Shown here in pieces: positions 1-9,752 of a stretch of DNA of 64,000 nt; the first letter of the stretch is position 1, and every line of letters begins with the position of its first letter. The DNA comes from Acidobacteriota bacterium (GTDB lineage Bacteria; Acidobacteriota; Vicinamibacteria; Vicinamibacterales; CAVVIG01). Both the position numbers and the translations under genes were made by a program. The notes below the pieces were generated by a model. It did not search any database, was not told where the DNA came from, and saw nothing but the letters and a program-made list of their open reading frames with translations. The DNA is taken from contig QHWB01000039.1 of NCBI GenBank assembly GCA_003222395.1, forward strand, positions 124,001 through 188,000, given 5' to 3'.

Positions 1-827
1 GAGTCGCGCACGTCGCCGGCGCGCTCTTTCTCGTAGATCGCCTGGATGTTCGTGCCGACGATGCCGTTCATCACGCGCAGGAGGTCGTTGAGCGAAATCC
101 GCGTGCCGCACGCGACGTTAATCACTTCACCCGCAGCGTCGGGCGCTTCCGACGCGCGCAGCACGCCGTCGACGACGTTCGCGACGTAGGTGAAGTCGCG
201 CGTCTGCGCGCCGTCGCCGTAAATCGTCGGCTGACGCCCTTCGAGCAGCGCCGTCGAGAAGAGCGAGATGACGCCCGAGTACGGCGATCCCGGATCCTGC
301 CGCGGGCCGAACACGTTGAAATAACGAATCGTCACGGTCTCGAAGCCGTACAGACGTGTGAACATCTGGCAGTACTGTTCCGCGACGAGCTTCTGCAGCG
401 CGTACGGGGACAGCGGATTCGGCGGCATGTCTTCGCGCTTGGGCAGCGTCGGCGTGTCGCCGTACACGGACGAGGAGCCGGCGTACACGAGCCGTCGGAC
501 GCCGGCGTCGCGCGCGGCAACGAGAATGTTCAGCGAGGCATCGATGTTCGCGCGGTTCGACGTGATCGGATCCTTCACCGACCGCGGCACCGACGGAATG
601 GCCGCCTGGTGCAGGACGTAATCCATCCCCTCGACTGCCCGCGCGGCGACATTTGTCTCCGCCAGGTCGCCCTCTAAAAACTCCACGCCAGAAATGTGAT
701 CGAGATTGCGACGCTTGCCCGTGATCAGACTGTCGACGACGCGGACGCGGTGCCCGCGGCGGACCAGCTCCTCCGCGAGGTGGGATCCGATGAAGCCGGC
801 GCCGCCGGTAACGAGATAGCTCGCCAT
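1..827 (-). CDS. NAD-dependent sugar-nucleotide epimerase (extended SDR), 3' end cut by window edge
   Basis: About 275 residues are visible; the C-terminus lies beyond base 1. The protein starts MASYLVTGGAGFIGSHLAEE, which holds the Rossmann NAD-binding glycine motif GxxGxxG. Further on are the SSSVYGD segment and the SPYALQK catalytic Tyr-x-x-x-Lys motif, then RYFNVFGPRQDP, typical of UDP-glucose, UDP-GlcNAc or UDP-uronate 4-epimerases. The expected reaction is C4 epimerisation of a UDP-sugar in the cytoplasm for surface polysaccharide synthesis. I chose the ATG at 827 because it begins exactly at the canonical N-terminus, but no clear Shine-Dalgarno precedes it and the frame stays open upstream into a glyoxalase-like remnant. 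Substrate is not predictable. Confidence 0.88.
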   Translation of the reverse strand, partial: MASYLVTGGAGFIGSHLAEELVRRGHRVRVVDSLITGKRRNLDHISGVEFLEGDLAETNVAARAVEGMDYVLHQAAIPSVPRSVKDPITSNRANIDASLNILVAARDAGVRRLVYAGSSSVYGDTPTLPKREDMPPNPLSPYALQKLVAEQYCQMFTRLYGFETVTIRYFNVFGPRQDPGSPYSGVISLFSTALLEGRQPTIYGDGAQTRDFTYVANVVDGVLRASEAPDAAGEVINVACGTRISLNDLLRVMNGIVGTNIQAIYEKERAGDVRD

Positions 828-1154
828 AGTGATGAGGTCGGAAGCAAAATGCTGGCCGGCCATCAGCATCGAGTCGCCGATGCGCACCTCGAAGTGCGTG
901 CCGGTTTTCGAGCGGAACGTGAGCTGCGCGTCGAAGGCGACGCGGAGGAACTCGATGAGGCGTTCGACTCCGGGCACCGCGAGGTAGGGTGCGACCACAT
1001 CAATAGCACTTCGGCGTCTGGAGAACGTCCTCTCGGAAACGAACGGAGAGCTCGCCTGGTGTTCGTCGAGCGTCACTTCTTCCACATCCTCGGATCGAAA
1101 CTGAATCGCACCGAGACGACATTCACCGGAAGCGCGACTTGGCTTCGACAGGCA
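828..1154 (-). pseudogene. Degenerate VOC/PhnB-like (glyoxalase fold) remnant, in frame with the epimerase
   Basis: Translating the minus strand in the epimerase frame back to the stop at 1155-1157 gives an open stretch without an obvious ATG start. Its last 56 or so residues (about 831-1000) read PYLAVPGVERLIEFLRVAF, then FEVRIGDSMLMAG, matching the N-terminal half of PhnB-like VOC proteins. The domain stops at the point where a VOC protein would continue and runs directly into the epimerase ATG. I read it as a truncated gene left by a deletion or recombination joining two genes. An expressed VOC-epimerase fusion is possible but unlikely. The rest of 1000-1284 holds no recognisable gene. Confidence 0.45.
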
Positions 1155-1284
1155 CTACGGTCGTGATGCTCACCAGAAGGTCGAGCATTAGCCGGCTCAC
1201 GGCGTCGCCTCGACCGTGATCGAAGCTCAACGAGATGACGCCATGCCGATTATTTCAAACGCGGCAGCTACGAGAAAGCGTTAA

Positions 1285-1306
1285 GGGTGACCCTCTCGGA
1301 TCACCC
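1285..1306 (-). terminator. Hairpin downstream of the PEP-CTERM gene
   Basis: GGGTGA and TCACCC pair around a 10-nt loop, beginning 8 nt after the stop codon at 1315. On the transcribed (minus) strand it is followed by TTAACGCTTTC, a weak T-run. A plausible intrinsic terminator, though the stem is only 6 bp. Confidence 0.4.
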
Positions 1307-1314
1307 AGGTTGGA

Positions 1315-2034
1315 CTAGCTGGTCTTGAACCGGCGAATCAGCACGCCGCCGAGGCCCGTGCCGAGCATCAGCAGGGTCGCCGGTTCGGGTGTTGGCGAAG
1401 GCGACGGGGCATTCGACAGGCTGAACGTGAACGTATTCGTTTTCGACTCGGACAATGTTCCGATGCCACCCAGGTTCGCGCCCGCCTCGGCATCGAACGC
1501 ATATTGACCGGCGGGAAGGATGCCGGACTCCATGATGCTGCGAGTGTCCAGGCCGAGGAAACTGAATAGCATTCTGGTGTTCGGGGTCGCCGGTGAGGCA
1601 AAGAGAATCGCTTGCCAGACGCTTCCCTGGCCGTTGCCGGTGAAGTCGCCTTCAAACGTGAACTGTTGCGGCGCGGTCAACGCGAAGCCCACCACGAACG
1701 CCGAAAATCCGTTTGCGCGAGCGGTCACCAGGGCCGTGCCTTGTGTACTTGCTGATGCCGTCGCGGTTCCTGAGAACACGCGACCATCGGAAGATACGCC
1801 ACTGATCAACGTTGCCAAGCTGGATGCACTCGCGCCAGCCGAACTGAGCATTGAAGAAGCGACGATGTTCCCGCTGCCTTGCTGTTCGTCGTGCGTATGT
1901 TGCACCGGCAGAACAAGGGAGGCGTCGGTGACGACGTGCTGAGTAAGAGACACGATCGTGACCGGGTCGGCTGATCCCGTCCCTACTCCCACCAGAAGCA
2001 CGAGGGCGAGTGCAAGCAGAACGATCCGCCTCAT
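1315..2034 (-). CDS. PEP-CTERM sorting domain protein (secreted, exosortase substrate)
   Basis: The 239-residue protein begins MRRIVLLALALVLLVGVGTG, a clear Sec signal peptide, and ends with TPEPATLLMLGTGLGGVLIR followed by RFKTS. That is the PEP-CTERM signature: a Pro-Glu-Pro motif, a hydrophobic helix and a basic tail. Such proteins are recognised by an exosortase and exported or anchored with exopolysaccharide. The middle has no domain I recognise and is rich in Ser, Thr, Ala and Gly. The ATG at 2034 is chosen because AAGGGAAGG, a strong Shine-Dalgarno, lies 5 nt upstream and the signal peptide starts there; the frame is open further upstream but noncoding-looking. No exosortase gene is in the window. 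Confidence 0.85.
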   Translation of the reverse strand: MRRIVLLALALVLLVGVGTGSADPVTIVSLTQHVVTDASLVLPVQHTHDEQQGSGNIVASSMLSSAGASASSLATLISGVSSDGRVFSGTATASASTQGTALVTARANGFSAFVVGFALTAPQQFTFEGDFTGNGQGSVWQAILFASPATPNTRMLFSFLGLDTRSIMESGILPAGQYAFDAEAGANLGGIGTLSESKTNTFTFSLSNAPSPSPTPEPATLLMLGTGLGGVLIRRFKTS

Positions 2035-2292
2035 GTAAACCTTCCCTTTCCCGTAATTTCCGTACGTGTGACAGGTCTTACGCAGTTTCGACACGGCACC
2101 TCTTGTCGCCGTGCGCGACGGCGCGGCGTGCAATGGTGCAGCCAATTCCGTTACGGATTACAGCAGAGGCGTAGGAATCGTGTGGGTATCGCGGGAAGTG
2201 CCAGGTGCTGCTCATGCGGACGTCGCGAATCGTGCGGCGGCGTCCGCTCGTGATCCCCGGCGCGGCCGATCACAGGTAATCGTTCTCGCTCG

Positions 2293-3442
2293 CTAATTCG
2301 TGAACCCGGCGTGCGAAATGCCGGGCGTGATTCTCAAGGCATTCTGATAGTACAGCTTCCTCAGGACCTGATCCGGCAGTCCGATTCCGTACAACTTCCA
2401 GAACGCGTGGTAGTCGCGGTAGTAGTCGAAGTACTCGTCGTTGGTCTCGAACACACGCCAGTAGTACGGATATTCGTCCGGCTGGTAGCTCCTTCCCGAA
2501 CAGAATCCGCTCCTGGTACTTGACGAAGAACTCGTGCGCAGCGCGCGGCTGGCGGCCGAAGTCGTAGAGCACCGCGGCGACGTCGTAAAAGACGTTCGGA
2601 TTCTCGTCGAGCAGCCTGCCGGCGCGCGCGAGGTCGTTTCCGTGCCATCCGAAGTGCGCAAGGATGAACTTCGTGTTCGGGTGTTTCTTGATCATGTTGT
2701 TACGCTCGGTCATCAGCTCCTCGAAGCGCACGCCAGTCTGGTGGCGACGGTCCGGGTACAGAGCGAGCTCGAGCCAGCGCTCGTTCGAGTAGTCGAGCGG
2801 ATCGAAGAAGGCCTGCGGCTCGGCGACGTGAATCAGCACCGGGACGTTGAGACGCGCGCACGTCTCCCACACGGCGTCGAGCTCCGGATCGTCGACGTGC
2901 AGACGGCTGCCGTCGGCTTTCCGGTCGAACATTCCGAGGTCCTTGAACACCTTCAGTCCGACTGCGCCCGCTTTGATGTCGGCCTCGAGCTGCGCCGCGG
3001 CCCTGGCGCTCCAGCCGGGACCGACGTTCCGGAAGTCGACGTTGGCGAACAACACCATTCGGTCTGTGTAGGGACTGCTCCTGATCGCCTGCACGCCCTG
3101 CTGGAGACGGCTGCCGGACGATCCGCTCAAATTCACGAGCAAGCGGAGGTTGTTCGCCTCCATGCCTTTGACCACGCGTCCGAACTCCTCGTTCGAGATC
3201 GGCGTCGACTGATGGCTGTGGATGTCGATGACGGGAAACTTCGCGCGCGGCACCGGATGCTGCGGGACGACGAGCGTCGACTTCGGTTTGTACTCGCGGA
3301 TCGTGGGCGGGTTGAGCTGCGGTTCCCTTCCCTCGGCGGGACGCGAACGGATCTGTCCGGGCGTCTGCTGCGCGACGATTCCGGCGGTCGGCGCGGTCAG
3401 GGCAAGAGCCGCCGCGAATAGAATCGCCAGAAATTTGTTCAT
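2293..3442 (-). pseudogene. Secreted amidohydrolase (amidohydrolase 2 family) broken by a frameshift
   Basis: A signal peptide (MNKFLAILFAAALALTAPTA) is followed by the metal-dependent hydrolase start FPVIDIHSHQS and motifs LLVNLSG, VGLKVFKDLG, LIHVAEP and FILAHFGWHGNDL, as in TIM-barrel amidohydrolase 2 proteins. After ERILFGKE (near 2497) the frame runs into unrelated residues, while the family-like C-terminus (SYQPDEYPYYWRVFETNDEY onward to the stop at 2293) continues in another frame. Restoring about two bases there rebuilds a protein of about 383 residues. This is either a true pseudogene or an assembly error. The start at 3442 is 8 nt from the end of rnpB. The substrate is unknown. Confidence 0.75.
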
Positions 3443-3450
3443 AAAAAAAT

Positions 3451-3917
3451 TTCGCAGTGAGCCGTAAGCCGAATTCTGTGCCCGCTGTCGCTCATACGAG
3501 CGACAACGGATGACGACCATTCCTCTAGCGTCGCCATCGCTGGCGACGTCAAGCGACCTACCCGAAGGCGTCGGACGGGCCATCCTTGTTTTCCCCGGCG
3601 CATCGAGCGCCGGGTCGCCTTCCTATTTGGTCTTGCTCCGTGCGGGGTTTTGCCTGCCACCCGTGTTGCCACGGGCGCGGTGCGCTCTTACCGCACCTTT
3701 TCACCCTTACTTCGATCGCGGGCCTGAAAGCCCCGCGCCACCGTGTGGGGCGACCCTTTTAGGGTCGCCATCGGAGCGGTATGTTTTCTGTGCCACTGTC
3801 CTTCGAGTTGCCCCGACCGGGCGTTACCCGGCGCACTGCCCTGCGGAGTTCGGACTTTCCTCCCCTCGGCTCGGCGCTTCGCGCCTCGCTCGGGGCGGTC
3901 GTCTGGCTCACTGCGAA
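3451..3917 (-). ncRNA. rnpB: RNase P RNA, bacterial type A
   Basis: The minus strand holds the conserved RNase P RNA blocks in order: GAGGAAAGTCCGGACTCC near the 5' end, GGCACAGAAAACATACCGC, TAAGGGTGAAAAGGTGCGGT, then GGCAAAACCCC, AGACCAAATAGG and the 3' ACAGAATTCGGCTTACGG. A 13-nt P1 stem (TTCGCAGTGAGCC with GGCTCACTGCGAA) closes the molecule and sets the ends. It is the catalytic RNA that matures the 5' ends of tRNAs. The P12 arm (about 3711-3781) is two adjacent hairpins that match a repeat found elsewhere in the window (9022 and 21611). The gene ends 8 nt before the amidohydrolase start and begins 17 nt after the NtrC-type gene's stop. Confidence 0.97.
3717..3770. repeat. Two-hairpin palindromic repeat (family A) inside rnpB P12
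   Basis: Read on the plus strand it is TCGCGGGCCTGAAAG then CCCCGCGCCAC, followed by TGTGGGGCGACCC and TTTTAGGGTCGCC. The same two half-elements, same order and orientation, occur at 9022-9110 and 21611-21709. In rnpB the gap between the halves is only 2 nt. Confidence 0.8.
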
Positions 3918-3933
3918 GGATTGATTGTACCAG

Positions 3934-5319
3934 CTAACCGTCGCTTTCCTGGCTGATCTGGTACTGTTCGAGCTTCTTGTACAGATTGCTGCGCGGCGTG
4001 TCGATGACCTCTGCGGTCTTCGAGATGTTCCAGCCGTTTTCCCGCAGCTTGGCGACGAGGAACGCGCGCTCCGCGTTGTCCTTGAACTCGCGGAGCGTGC
4101 CTCCCTTTGCCGCCTCGTTGTCGCTGGACGGTCTTGGCGCGGCCGCCGCGCCCGGCGATCGCACGATATCCGGCAAATCGGCGACGTCGATGCTGTCGCC
4201 GCTGGTCATGATGATCATCCGCTCGACCGTATTGCGCAGCTCGCGGATGTTCCCCTTCCAGCGATAGCGCTGCAGTCCTTCGAGCGCGGCCTGGGTGATG
4301 CGTTTCGGCCTGACGTTGTTCTCGCGGCTGAAGTAGTCGATGTAGTGGCGCACGAGCAGCGGGACGTCCTCGGGCCGCTCGCGCAGCGGCGGCACGTGAA
4401 TCGGAATGACGGCGAGGCGGAAGTACAGATCCTCGCGGAAGGATCCCCTCTCGATTTCCTCCTCGAGGTTCTTGTTGGTCGCCGCGATGACGCGGACGTC
4501 GACCTTGATCGTCCGCGCCGATCCGAGGCGCTCGACCTCGCCCTCCTGCAGGACGCGCAGCACCTTGGCCTGCGTCTTCGCGCTCATGTCGCCGATCTCA
4601 TCGAGGAAAATCGTGCCGCGATCGGCCTGCTCGAACTTGCCGACCTGCTTTTCGGTGGCGCCGGTAAACGATCCCTTTTCGTGGCCGAACAGCTCGGACT
4701 CGATGAGATCTTCGGGAATCGCCGCGCAGTTGACCTGCACGAACCGATCGCGGCTGCGGAGGCTGTTGCGGTGGATCGTCCGGGCGATGAGCTCTTTGCC
4801 GACGCCACTCTCGCCGGTGATCAGCACGGTTGCGTTGGTCGGCGCCGCGCGTCCGATGGCGGCCATCACCTGCCGCAGAGCGGGGCTTTCGCCGATCATC
4901 TGATGGCGGACTTCGACGGCGCGCTTGAGCGACTTGTTCTCGTCGCGCAGCTGGCGCTGATCGAGCGCGTTGCGCAGGCTCACCAGCACGCGCTCGCTCG
5001 CGAACGGCTTCTCGATGAAATCGAACGCGCCCTTCTTGGTGGCGTCGACGGCGGTGCTGATGGTGCCGTGGCCCGAGATGACGACGACCGGCAGCGTCTC
5101 GCTCATCGCGCGAAGGCGATCGAGCACTTCGAGACCGTCCATGCCCGGCATCTTGACGTCGAGGAGCACGAGGTCCGGCGCTTCGCGCTCGGCGAGCGCG
5201 AGCCCTTCCTGTCCGGTCGCCGCGCCGACGAACTCGTAGCCCTCGTACTCGAGCGTCATCTTCAACGAGTCGCGGATTGCCGCCTCGTCGTCGATCACCA
5301 ATATGCGTGACTTGGGCAT
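3934..5319 (-). CDS. Sigma-54-dependent response regulator, NtrC family
   Basis: The 461-residue protein has three domains. Residues 1-120 are a receiver with acidic pocket DDE at 10-12 and phospho-acceptor Asp54 in LLDVKMPG. The AAA+ domain (about 140-380) has Walker A GESGVGKE, the sigma-54-contacting loop GSFTGAT and Walker B-type FLDEIGDM. The Fis-type helix-turn-helix is at the C-terminus (NISKTAEVIDTPRSNLYKKL). It should activate sigma-54 promoters after phosphorylation. The ATG at 5319 fits the receiver start; a GTG at 5331 is the alternative. No histidine kinase is nearby. The gene follows degP on the same strand, so it may answer to envelope stress, but that is inference. Confidence 0.93.
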   Translation of the reverse strand: MPKSRILVIDDEAAIRDSLKMTLEYEGYEFVGAATGQEGLALAEREAPDLVLLDVKMPGMDGLEVLDRLRAMSETLPVVVISGHGTISTAVDATKKGAFDFIEKPFASERVLVSLRNALDQRQLRDENKSLKRAVEVRHQMIGESPALRQVMAAIGRAAPTNATVLITGESGVGKELIARTIHRNSLRSRDRFVQVNCAAIPEDLIESELFGHEKGSFTGATEKQVGKFEQADRGTIFLDEIGDMSAKTQAKVLRVLQEGEVERLGSARTIKVDVRVIAATNKNLEEEIERGSFREDLYFRLAVIPIHVPPLRERPEDVPLLVRHYIDYFSRENNVRPKRITQAALEGLQRYRWKGNIRELRNTVERMIIMTSGDSIDVADLPDIVRSPGAAAAPRPSSDNEAAKGGTLREFKDNAERAFLVAKLRENGWNISKTAEVIDTPRSNLYKKLEQYQISQESDG

Positions 5320-5365
5320 GAACTGGCGCACCGTCTATCGCTGAATCAGCGGCAGCGGGCAATTG

Positions 5366-5399
5366 ACCACGAAACACACGAAACCACGAAACACACGAA
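5366..5399. repeat. Two perfect tandem copies of a 17-bp unit
   Basis: ACCACGAAACACACGAA occurs twice head to tail between the NtrC-type gene and degP. It is A-rich and purine-rich on the plus strand, unlike its neighbourhood. It may be transcribed as leader sequence of the regulator gene; no function is evident. Confidence 0.8.
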
Positions 5400-5404
5400 A
5401 ACCC

Positions 5405-6907
5405 TTAGCGGTCTTCGACGCGGATCGTCTTGAGCTGGCGCTGTTCGAGGTCTGGCGAGTAGATGTAGAGCGTGAGGATGTCGCCGGGGCGGGCGGCGCG
5501 TGCGGCGCGGCGATAGTCGGCGACCGATTCGATCGCCTGCCGGTTGATCTCGAGCAACACCGTGCCGCGTTCGATTCCGCCGTCGAACGACGAGCTCATG
5601 GGCTCGACGCGCGTGATGAGGACGCCTTTGGTCGCCTTCGGCAATTCCAGGCGGTCGGCCGTCTGCCGATCGAGGTCGCGCACCACGAGCCCGAGGGTGC
5701 CGTCGGAGTCGGTCCTGCGCTCGGACGGCGGCGCGGTCTGCTCTGCCTTGTCACCACTCTCGCGGGCGGGTCGCTCGGCCAGCTTCACCGTGATGCTCTG
5801 TTCACGTCCGTCGCGCACGAAGCGCAGGTGCGCCGCCGATCCCGGTGCGCGCGCCGACACTTCACGAATGAGCTGATCGTCGGTGGCGATCGTGTGATCG
5901 TCGAGCGACGTCACGATGTCGTATGGCCGGAGGCCGGCGCGATCGGCCGGCGAGCCCGACGTCACGTCCTGCACGAGCGCGCCGTGATTGACGGTGAGCT
6001 TCAGCGATCGCTCGAGATCCGGATCGACGTCGCGCAGCGCGACGCCCATATAGCCGCGCGTGACCCGTCCGCGCGCGCGCAGCTGCGGCAGAATCGCCGT
6101 CGCGCCGTTGATCGGCACCGCGAAGCCGATGCTGCTCGCGCGCGAGCTGATCGCGGCGTTGATGCCGATCACTTCGCCGCGCGCGTTGATGAGCGGTCCG
6201 CCGCTGTTGCCGAAGTTGATCGCGGCGTCGGTCTGAATGTAATTGTCCAGGCTCATGTCGAACAGCTTCCGTCCGAGGAAGCTGACCACGCCGACGGTGA
6301 CGGTGTGTTCGTAGCCGAGCGGATTGCCGATCGCGCACACCCACTCGCCCATCCGCAGCGACAGGGAATCGCCGAGCGGCGCCACGGGCAGCCCCGTCTG
6401 CCCGTCCACTTTGATCAGCGCGATATCGGTATCGGGGTCGGATCCGACGACGCGCGCCCGCATCGTGCGGCCGTCGGACAGCTTCACGGTGATGCGCTCG
6501 GCGCGATCGATGACGTGGTTGTTCGTGAGGATGCTGCCGTCCACGTCGATGATGAACCCGCTGCCGGCGCCGCGGTGCGGACCGTCGCGGTCCTGGCGCG
6601 GGCCGAACTCGAACGGTTCGGGCGGATCGGGAATGCCGGTGCGATCGCGGCGCCGCCTCGCCTCGCGGCTGCGCGTGGTCGCGTCGATGTTGACCACAGC
6701 GGGGTTGATGCGCTCGACGACGTCCGCGAAATTGACGGATGGGCCGAGGACGGCCGAGGTCCGCGACACGAGCCGGGGCGCCGGCGCTTTCGGCTGCGGC
6801 CCGGCCTCGATCGACGAGCGCGCGACGCCGCCCGCGAAGATCGCGCCGACCAGGAAAGCGACGAGCGCGGTGAGCGCGACGGTGACGAGCGTAAAGCGCC
6901 GAGACAC
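5405..6907 (-). CDS. DegP/HtrA-type periplasmic serine protease
   Basis: The 500-residue protein has an N-terminal membrane or signal segment (about residues 6-28), then a trypsin-like domain with the complete triad: His131 in TNNHVID, Asp161 in DTDIAL, Ser235 in GNSGGPL. Two PDZ domains follow (about 285-375 and 400-495). It belongs to the Do/HtrA family, which degrades or refolds misfolded envelope proteins. The usual INPGNSGGPL is INFGNSGGPL here, a small change next to the oxyanion hole. The long linker at 80-110 is charged and rich in Arg. Its ATG lies 1 nt past the ligA stop, so the two are likely co-transcribed. Confidence 0.93.
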   Translation of the reverse strand: MSRRFTLVTVALTALVAFLVGAIFAGGVARSSIEAGPQPKAPAPRLVSRTSAVLGPSVNFADVVERINPAVVNIDATTRSREARRRRDRTGIPDPPEPFEFGPRQDRDGPHRGAGSGFIIDVDGSILTNNHVIDRAERITVKLSDGRTMRARVVGSDPDTDIALIKVDGQTGLPVAPLGDSLSLRMGEWVCAIGNPLGYEHTVTVGVVSFLGRKLFDMSLDNYIQTDAAINFGNSGGPLINARGEVIGINAAISSRASSIGFAVPINGATAILPQLRARGRVTRGYMGVALRDVDPDLERSLKLTVNHGALVQDVTSGSPADRAGLRPYDIVTSLDDHTIATDDQLIREVSARAPGSAAHLRFVRDGREQSITVKLAERPARESGDKAEQTAPPSERRTDSDGTLGLVVRDLDRQTADRLELPKATKGVLITRVEPMSSSFDGGIERGTVLLEINRQAIESVADYRRAARAARPGDILTLYIYSPDLEQRQLKTIRVEDR

Positions 6908-6908
6908 G

Positions 6909-9099
<2,191 letters not shown>

Positions 9100-9110
<11 letters not shown>

Positions 9111-9597
9111 TGGCGGCACGCTCGAACACATCGTACGCTTGACGGCCGAACAGGACGAGCCGCACCAATTGGATTGATTGTGGTTGATGCGCCCGCACCG
9201 CGCCGATCATGATCCGCGCGCAGTCATCGAGCGGAAATCCACCGACGCCGGTGCCGAACGCCGGCAGGGCGATCGACGTCAGGCCGTGTGCATCCGCGAG
9301 CTTCAGCGCGTTGGCGGTCGCGCGCGCGATGATGTCCGCCGACGTGCGGAGATCCTGGCCCATGACCGCGGCATGAATCACCTTCTTCGCCGGGAGCCTG
9401 CCGGCCGACGTGATGACGCACTCACCGGGCTCGACCGGCCCCTGCGCCATCGCCTCGCGCTCGATCGCGGCGCCGCCGCGCGCTTTGAGGGCGCCGGCGA
9501 CGCCCGATCCCATCCAGAAATGATTGTTGGCGGCGTTGACGACGGCGTCGACGTCCTCGGCCGCGATATCGCCCTCGGCGACCTCGATGGTGACCAT
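9100..9597 (-). CDS. Macrodomain protein (ADP-ribose / O-acetyl-ADP-ribose hydrolase family)
   Basis: The 165-residue protein is a single macrodomain. VVNAANNHFWMGSGVAGAL is the ADP-ribose-binding loop with the catalytic Asn-Asn pair and glycine loop, and LPAFGTGVGGFP is the phosphate-binding loop. Relatives bind ADP-ribose and remove acetyl or ADP-ribosyl groups; substrate here is not determined. The C-terminus (ERAARRP) and the stop codon come from the family A repeat, so the tail has probably been altered by its insertion. The upstream side is an AT-rich inverted heptamer array, which must contain its promoter. Confidence 0.88.
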
Positions 9598-9604
9598 GAG
9601 ATTG

Positions 9605-9752
9605 CAGATTTATGATTGCTGATTGCTGATTGAATTGCTGATTGAATTGCTGATTGAATTGCTGATTGAATTGCTGATTGATTGCAATTATTACAATTGA
9701 CAATCTATTAATCAGCAATCAATCAACAATCAGCAATCTGAAATCAGCAATC
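9605..9752. repeat. AT-rich inverted array of GATTGCT-type repeats
   Basis: The left arm is repeated ATTGCTGATTGA units (12 bp, with 7-bp subunits); the right arm is the complement, AATCAGCAATCAATCAACAA, repeated with variations. The two arms could form one long hairpin. The stretch is strikingly AT-rich in a GC-rich genome and lies between the polyprenyl synthase stop and the macrodomain start. Confidence 0.85.

Noticed and set aside
2270-3583. A 437-codon amidohydrolase reading as one ORF
   Set aside because: The start runs into rnpB and the C-terminus is in the wrong frame; the real start is 3442 and the end needs a frameshift.
3510-3956. Protein-coding ORF of 148 codons
   Set aside because: It lies inside rnpB and its translation has no domain; the RNA match accounts for the sequence.
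9605-9752. CRISPR or replication origin
   Set aside because: Short 7- to 12-bp inverted units without spacers; no DnaA boxes or dnaA gene, and the location is between housekeeping genes.
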